Assembly: GCF_000758305.1 (NCBI RefSeq)
Contig: NZ_CP009458.1
Span: 1,922,001 to 1,986,000 of the forward strand
Direction of reading: 5' to 3'
Length of the DNA: 64,000 nucleotides
Source of the DNA: Cedecea neteri
GTDB taxonomy: Bacteria > Pseudomonadota > Gammaproteobacteria > Enterobacterales > Enterobacteriaceae
Shown: piece by piece, positions 61,298 through 64,000 of the stretch
Numbering within the stretch: position 1 is the first letter of the stretch
Layout: each line of letters opens with the position of its first letter
Notes under the pieces: model-generated
The model's input: the letters and a program-made list of their open reading frames with translations, nothing else
Told to the model about the DNA's origin: nothing
Databases searched by the model: none
Position numbers and translations under genes: made by a program

Positions 61298-61605
61298 AAA
61301 AAGTCGTACTGCTGCTTGGGCTGATGGCCTGCAGTTTACCCGCTCTGGCGAAAGGCGATGCTCAGGCCGGAGAGGCAAAGGCCATGACCTGCGTTGCCTG
61401 CCATGGCATGAGTGGGAAAGCTTCTGCGCCGCTGTACCCGAACATTGGTGGGCAGAGCGAAGCTTATCTGGAGCATTCGCTTCAGGCTTATAAAAAAGGG
61501 GAGCGCAGCGGTGGGCAGGCAGAAATCATGAAGGCTTACGTCAGCGGGCTTTCAGACGAGGATATCTCTAACTTAGCGGCCTACTACGCCTCAATGAAGC
61601 CGTAA
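61294..61605 (+). CDS. Small periplasmic class I cytochrome c (c553/c4-like)
   Basis: Predicted exported monoheme cytochrome of 103 residues. Signal peptide with a Lys-Lys start and cleavage near 19-20 (ALA/KG); heme site CVACH at 33-37; likely axial Met79 in the segment EIMKAYVSGLSDEDI, followed by the LAAYYASMKP helix typical of c553/c4 domains. Heme attachment would need the Ccm system, not seen here. Its ATG overlaps the tilS stop, with GGGAG eight bases upstream, so it is translated from the tilS mRNA. E. coli has no gene here. Electron partner unknown. Base composition looks like the neighbours, so recent transfer is not evident. Confidence 0.9.
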   Translation: MKKVVLLLGLMACSLPALAKGDAQAGEAKAMTCVACHGMSGKASAPLYPNIGGQSEAYLEHSLQAYKKGERSGGQAEIMKAYVSGLSDEDISNLAAYYASMKP

Positions 61606-61642
61606 ACAAAACGGGCAGCCTCGATAGCTGCCCGTTTTGTTT
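61604..61642. terminator. Bidirectional terminator between the cytochrome gene and rof
   Basis: A perfect 16-bp stem, AAACAAAACGGGCAGC with GCTGCCCGTTTTGTTT, encloses a seven-base loop. It serves both convergent genes. Confidence 0.9.
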
Positions 61643-61660
61643 GAGATGGGGTGACCAGAT

Positions 61661-61921
61661 TTATTCGACGCTCACCACGATAGTGCCGATTTCGGGGTGG
61701 CTAAAGCTGTTAATTTTATCGAGGCGTAACTCACGCGTAGCGCCGGCGTTATCGACAACCAGGTATTCGACGTTTTTACGAGAAACCAGATCGCTCGCTT
61801 TGGCTTTCAAAACCTCCCCGTCTTTTAACTCCAGCGTCAGTAACAAATGATGCTGGCAGGCGAGCTCGAGATTGTCATAATCATCACAGTTGATGGGTTG
61901 ATACGCATCATTCATTGACAT
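61661..61921 (-). CDS. rof: Rho-binding antiterminator Rof
   Basis: Small inhibitor that binds Rho and lowers Rho-dependent termination. The 86 residues (start at MSMNDAYQP; MND two codons later is an alternative) form an Sm-like fold and near-match E. coli Rof (YaeO). The acidic surface region INCDDYDNLELACQHH is conserved. Its start overlaps the end of yaeP by 14 bases, so the two are coupled. Confidence 0.94.
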   Translation of the reverse strand: MSMNDAYQPINCDDYDNLELACQHHLLLTLELKDGEVLKAKASDLVSRKNVEYLVVDNAGATRELRLDKINSFSHPEIGTIVVSVE

Positions 61922-62108
61922 AATCGCTCACCAGTAAGTTCGCGGCAGCATAAGCCGCCTGTTCCCTGACCGACTCCGAGACGGCCTCGCTGGAGGCAAC
62001 TTCGTTCAGAGCCTTCAATACGCATCCTAAGGCATCAGGAATATAGCCTAAATCACCGCTGGCAATTTCCGCGTAGCGTTGCCGAACTAATTCACAATAC
62101 TTTTCCAC
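61908..62108 (-). CDS. yaeP: UPF0253 family protein YaeP
   Basis: Conserved enteric protein of unknown function, 66 residues. The start is GTG at 62106-62108, behind GGAGGG; this gives the E. coli length, whereas an in-frame ATG at 62189 would add 27 residues with no family match. Sequence is soluble and helical-looking, with KYCELVRQRYAEIASGD at the start and NLLVSDYVNE at the end. First gene of a two-gene unit with rof; its partnership with a Rho inhibitor is notable but does not define a function. The 198-bp spacer to divergent yaeQ holds no site I can assign. Confidence 0.88.
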   Translation of the reverse strand: MEKYCELVRQRYAEIASGDLGYIPDALGCVLKALNEVASSEAVSESVREQAAYAAANLLVSDYVNE

Positions 62109-62306
62109 ATACCCTCCTCTCAGAGTCCCGACTTCAGACCTACTCGTGGGGTCAAGTCTAAGCCTACGAAGATAAACTCTGTTTAGCAAGGTGACTATAC
62201 CACAGCAATGTAACCGATATCAGCCACGCAAATATACTCGTCATACACAGAGCCGAATGTACGTTATTTCGCTACAATAGCGCGCAATTGTGTATGGAGA
62301 AGTGTG

Positions 62307-62849
62307 ATGGCGTTAAAAGCGACAATTTATAAGGCGACGGTGAATGTGGCCGATCTCGATCGTAATCGGTTTCTGGACAGCAGCCTGACGCTGGCGCGTC
62401 ACCCTTCGGAAACGCAGGAACGCATGATGCTGCGCCTGCTGGCATGGATTAAATATGCGGATGAGCGTCTGGAATTTACCCGTGGTCTCAGCGCAGAAGA
62501 CGAGCCGGAAATTTGGCGTAAAAACGATCACCTTGGCATTGATTTGTGGGTAGAACTAGGGTTACCGGAAGAACGTCGGGTGAAAAAAGCCTGCAGCCAG
62601 TCGGCTGAGGTGGCATTGTTTACCTATAATAGTCGGGCAGCGGAAATTTGGTGGCAGCAAAACCAGACCCGGCTGAGCCAGTTTAAAAACCTGTCCATCT
62701 GGTATCTGGATGACGCACAGTTGGCGAAGCTAAGCGAGTTTGGCACACGCACAATGAACCTACAGGCGACGATTCAGGATGGCGCAATCTGGCTGTCCGA
62801 CAGCGAGAATAATCTGGAAATTCACTTTACGGCCTGGCTGCAACAATGA
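62307..62849 (+). CDS. yaeQ: PD-(D/E)XK-fold protein YaeQ
   Basis: Protein of 180 residues, related in fold to PD-(D/E)XK nucleases; function unsettled, though the family was first noticed through suppression of rfaH defects. Start at the ATG 62307 (MALKATIY), with GGAGA upstream; the GTG one codon earlier is less likely. Visible conserved parts are HLGIDLWVELGLPEERRVKKAC (candidate Asp, Glu and Lys active-site positions) and WYLDDAQL. Its stop overlaps arfB (ATGA). Confidence 0.92.
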   Translation: MALKATIYKATVNVADLDRNRFLDSSLTLARHPSETQERMMLRLLAWIKYADERLEFTRGLSAEDEPEIWRKNDHLGIDLWVELGLPEERRVKKACSQSAEVALFTYNSRAAEIWWQQNQTRLSQFKNLSIWYLDDAQLAKLSEFGTRTMNLQATIQDGAIWLSDSENNLEIHFTAWLQQ

Positions 62850-63268
62850 TTTCCGTGTCGCGAACGGTCGTTATCCCGGACAATGAAGTCACGATTACCG
62901 CAATTCGCGCCCAGGGGGCTGGCGGGCAGCATGTGAATAAAACCTCAACGGCGATTCATTTGCGCTTTGATATCCCTGCCTCTAGCCTGCCAGAGTCGTA
63001 TAAGATACGTCTGCTGGCAGTCAGTCACCATTTGATCACGCCTGAGGGCGTGGTGGTGATTAAAGCTCAGGAATACCGAAGCCAGGAAATGAACCGCGAA
63101 GCGGCGGTGGCTCGCCTGGTTTCACTGATACAAGAACTCACCGTAGTGCAGAAGAGCCGCCGCGCCACAAAGCCGACGCGGGCTTCCAAAGAACGGCGTC
63201 TGGCCTCGAAGGCGCAGAAATCGACAACCAAAGCACTACGCGGCAAAGTTCGTCGCCATCCGGAGTAG
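62846..63268 (+). CDS. arfB: Alternative ribosome-rescue factor B (peptidyl-tRNA hydrolase)
   Basis: Rescues stalled ribosomes lacking a stop codon by hydrolysing peptidyl-tRNA; known also as YaeJ. The 140 residues have the catalytic GGQ at 26-28 (QGAGGQHVNKT) and a basic, Arg/Lys-rich C-terminal tail (from about 104) that threads into the empty mRNA channel. Start overlaps the yaeQ stop. Confidence 0.95.
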   Translation: MISVSRTVVIPDNEVTITAIRAQGAGGQHVNKTSTAIHLRFDIPASSLPESYKIRLLAVSHHLITPEGVVVIKAQEYRSQEMNREAAVARLVSLIQELTVVQKSRRATKPTRASKERRLASKAQKSTTKALRGKVRRHPE

Positions 63269-63304
63269 CGGCGAACGTTAGGACAACGGCATAAGGAATA
63301 AAGC

Positions 63305-63994
63305 ATGAAGAAGAGTCTTCTGGCTGCGCTGGCAGCGCTCAGCCTGTTCACGCTATTTGGCTGTAATAATCGTACGGAAACGCAAACTTTGATCCCGGCT
63401 CAGGCGGCAGAGCTGAAACCTATGCAGCAGAGCTATCGCGGCGTAGTGCCGTGTGCGGATTGTGAAGGGATTGAAACCTCGCTGTTCCTGGAAAAGGACG
63501 GCACCTGGGTGATGAATCAAACTTACCAGGGTAAAGGAGCCTCATTTGCCAGCTACGGTAAATGGGCGCGCACTGCCGATAAGCTGGTCTTAACCGACAG
63601 CGAAGGCGAAAAACAATATTTCCACCCTAAGGGTGACAGCCTGGTGATGCTGGATCGCGAAGGTAATCCGATCGATTCGCAGTTCAACTACACGCTAAAA
63701 GCGGTGGATGCGAAGCTGCCTTCAACGCCAATGCCGATGAAAGGCAAGTATAAATACATGGCTGACGCGGCATCATTCCAGGATTGTGCGACCGGTAAAA
63801 CCTTTACCGTTGCGGATAACGCCGAACTGGAAAGAGCCTATGCGGCAGCGCGCGGCAAGAACAGCGCGCCAATCCTGCTGGTGGTAGAAGGGCACTTTAC
63901 GTTGCAGGCTTCTCCAGACAGCGGAGAGCTGCAAAAAGCTCTGGTCGCCGATAAAGGCGCGAAGTTTAAGCCCGGCAAAGAGTGTAACGACTAA
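63305..63994 (+). CDS. nlpE: Outer-membrane lipoprotein NlpE, Cpx activator
   Basis: Lipoprotein sensed by the Cpx envelope-stress pathway when surface contact or faulty export occurs; also called CutF for a copper phenotype. The 229 residues have a signal peptide with lipobox LFGC, lipidated Cys20, and Asn at +2 (outer-membrane sorting). The N-terminal barrel carries CADC at 50-53; two further cysteines (QDCATG and GKECND) form the C-terminal redox-sensitive pair. The gene is complete and ends six bases before the window edge. degP, a Cpx target, lies in the same window. Confidence 0.96.
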   Translation: MKKSLLAALAALSLFTLFGCNNRTETQTLIPAQAAELKPMQQSYRGVVPCADCEGIETSLFLEKDGTWVMNQTYQGKGASFASYGKWARTADKLVLTDSEGEKQYFHPKGDSLVMLDREGNPIDSQFNYTLKAVDAKLPSTPMPMKGKYKYMADAASFQDCATGKTFTVADNAELERAYAAARGKNSAPILLVVEGHFTLQASPDSGELQKALVADKGAKFKPGKECND

Positions 63995-64000
63995 AATGAA

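Noticed and set aside
1..64000. Phage, insertion sequence, tRNA/rRNA, toxin-antitoxin or defence system
   Set aside because: Every kilobase is accounted for by conserved enteric genes; no integrase, transposase, restriction or toxin-like coding sequence was seen in either strand.

Overview
The window is a chromosomal segment from a member of the Enterobacteriaceae. It runs from the 3' part of hpt to nlpE. Gene order and protein sequences follow the Escherichia coli hpt-nlpE region almost gene for gene, but this is not E. coli or Salmonella. FhuA and BamA have different surface loops. cdaR and yaeI are missing between degP and dapD. The fimbrial cluster E. coli carries between folK and panB is absent. 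An extra c-type cytochrome gene follows tilS. An ERIC-like repeat and a family of GC-rich intergenic palindromes also fit an enteric chromosome. I cannot name the genus from sequence alone.

Layout. Positions 1-4.9 kb hold hpt (5' end cut off), can, the ABC-2 exporter pair yadGH, the PTS IIA-like yadI and the polysaccharide deacetylase yadE. Positions 4.9-11.9 kb are almost all on the minus strand: panD, panC-panB-folK-pcnB (pantothenate, folate, poly(A) polymerase), gluQ-dksA, and thpR-sfsA. hrpB, mrcB and the ferrichrome uptake operon fhuACDB fill 11.9-23.3 kb. A repeat-filled gap separates fhuB from convergent hemL. clcA, erpA, yadS, btuF, mtnN, dgt, degP, yaeH, dapD, glnD and map follow to 37.2 kb.

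From 37.5 to 61.6 kb the plus strand carries a long run of essential genes: rpsB-tsf, pyrH, frr, dxr, uppS-cdsA-rseP-bamA-skp-lpxD-fabZ-lpxA-lpxB-rnhB-dnaE-accA, ldcC, yaeR, tilS and the cytochrome. These cover translation, isoprenoid and undecaprenyl carrier synthesis, phospholipid and lipid A synthesis, outer-membrane assembly and DNA replication. rof-yaeP (minus) and yaeQ-arfB-nlpE (plus) close the window.

The content is overwhelmingly core genome. I see no phage, insertion sequence, tRNA, rRNA, CRISPR array, toxin-antitoxin pair or defence system, and no convincing undescribed multi-gene system. The points most worth a second look are the tilS-coupled cytochrome c, a promoter-hairpin-terminator unit between dxr and uppS that could be a small RNA or attenuator, the ERIC-like element inside the rpsB-tsf spacer, the 54-bp tandem repeat between fhuB and hemL, the conserved AUU start of pcnB, and the shortened phage-receptor loop of FhuA. 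Comparisons with E. coli proteins are from memory, not from a database search.
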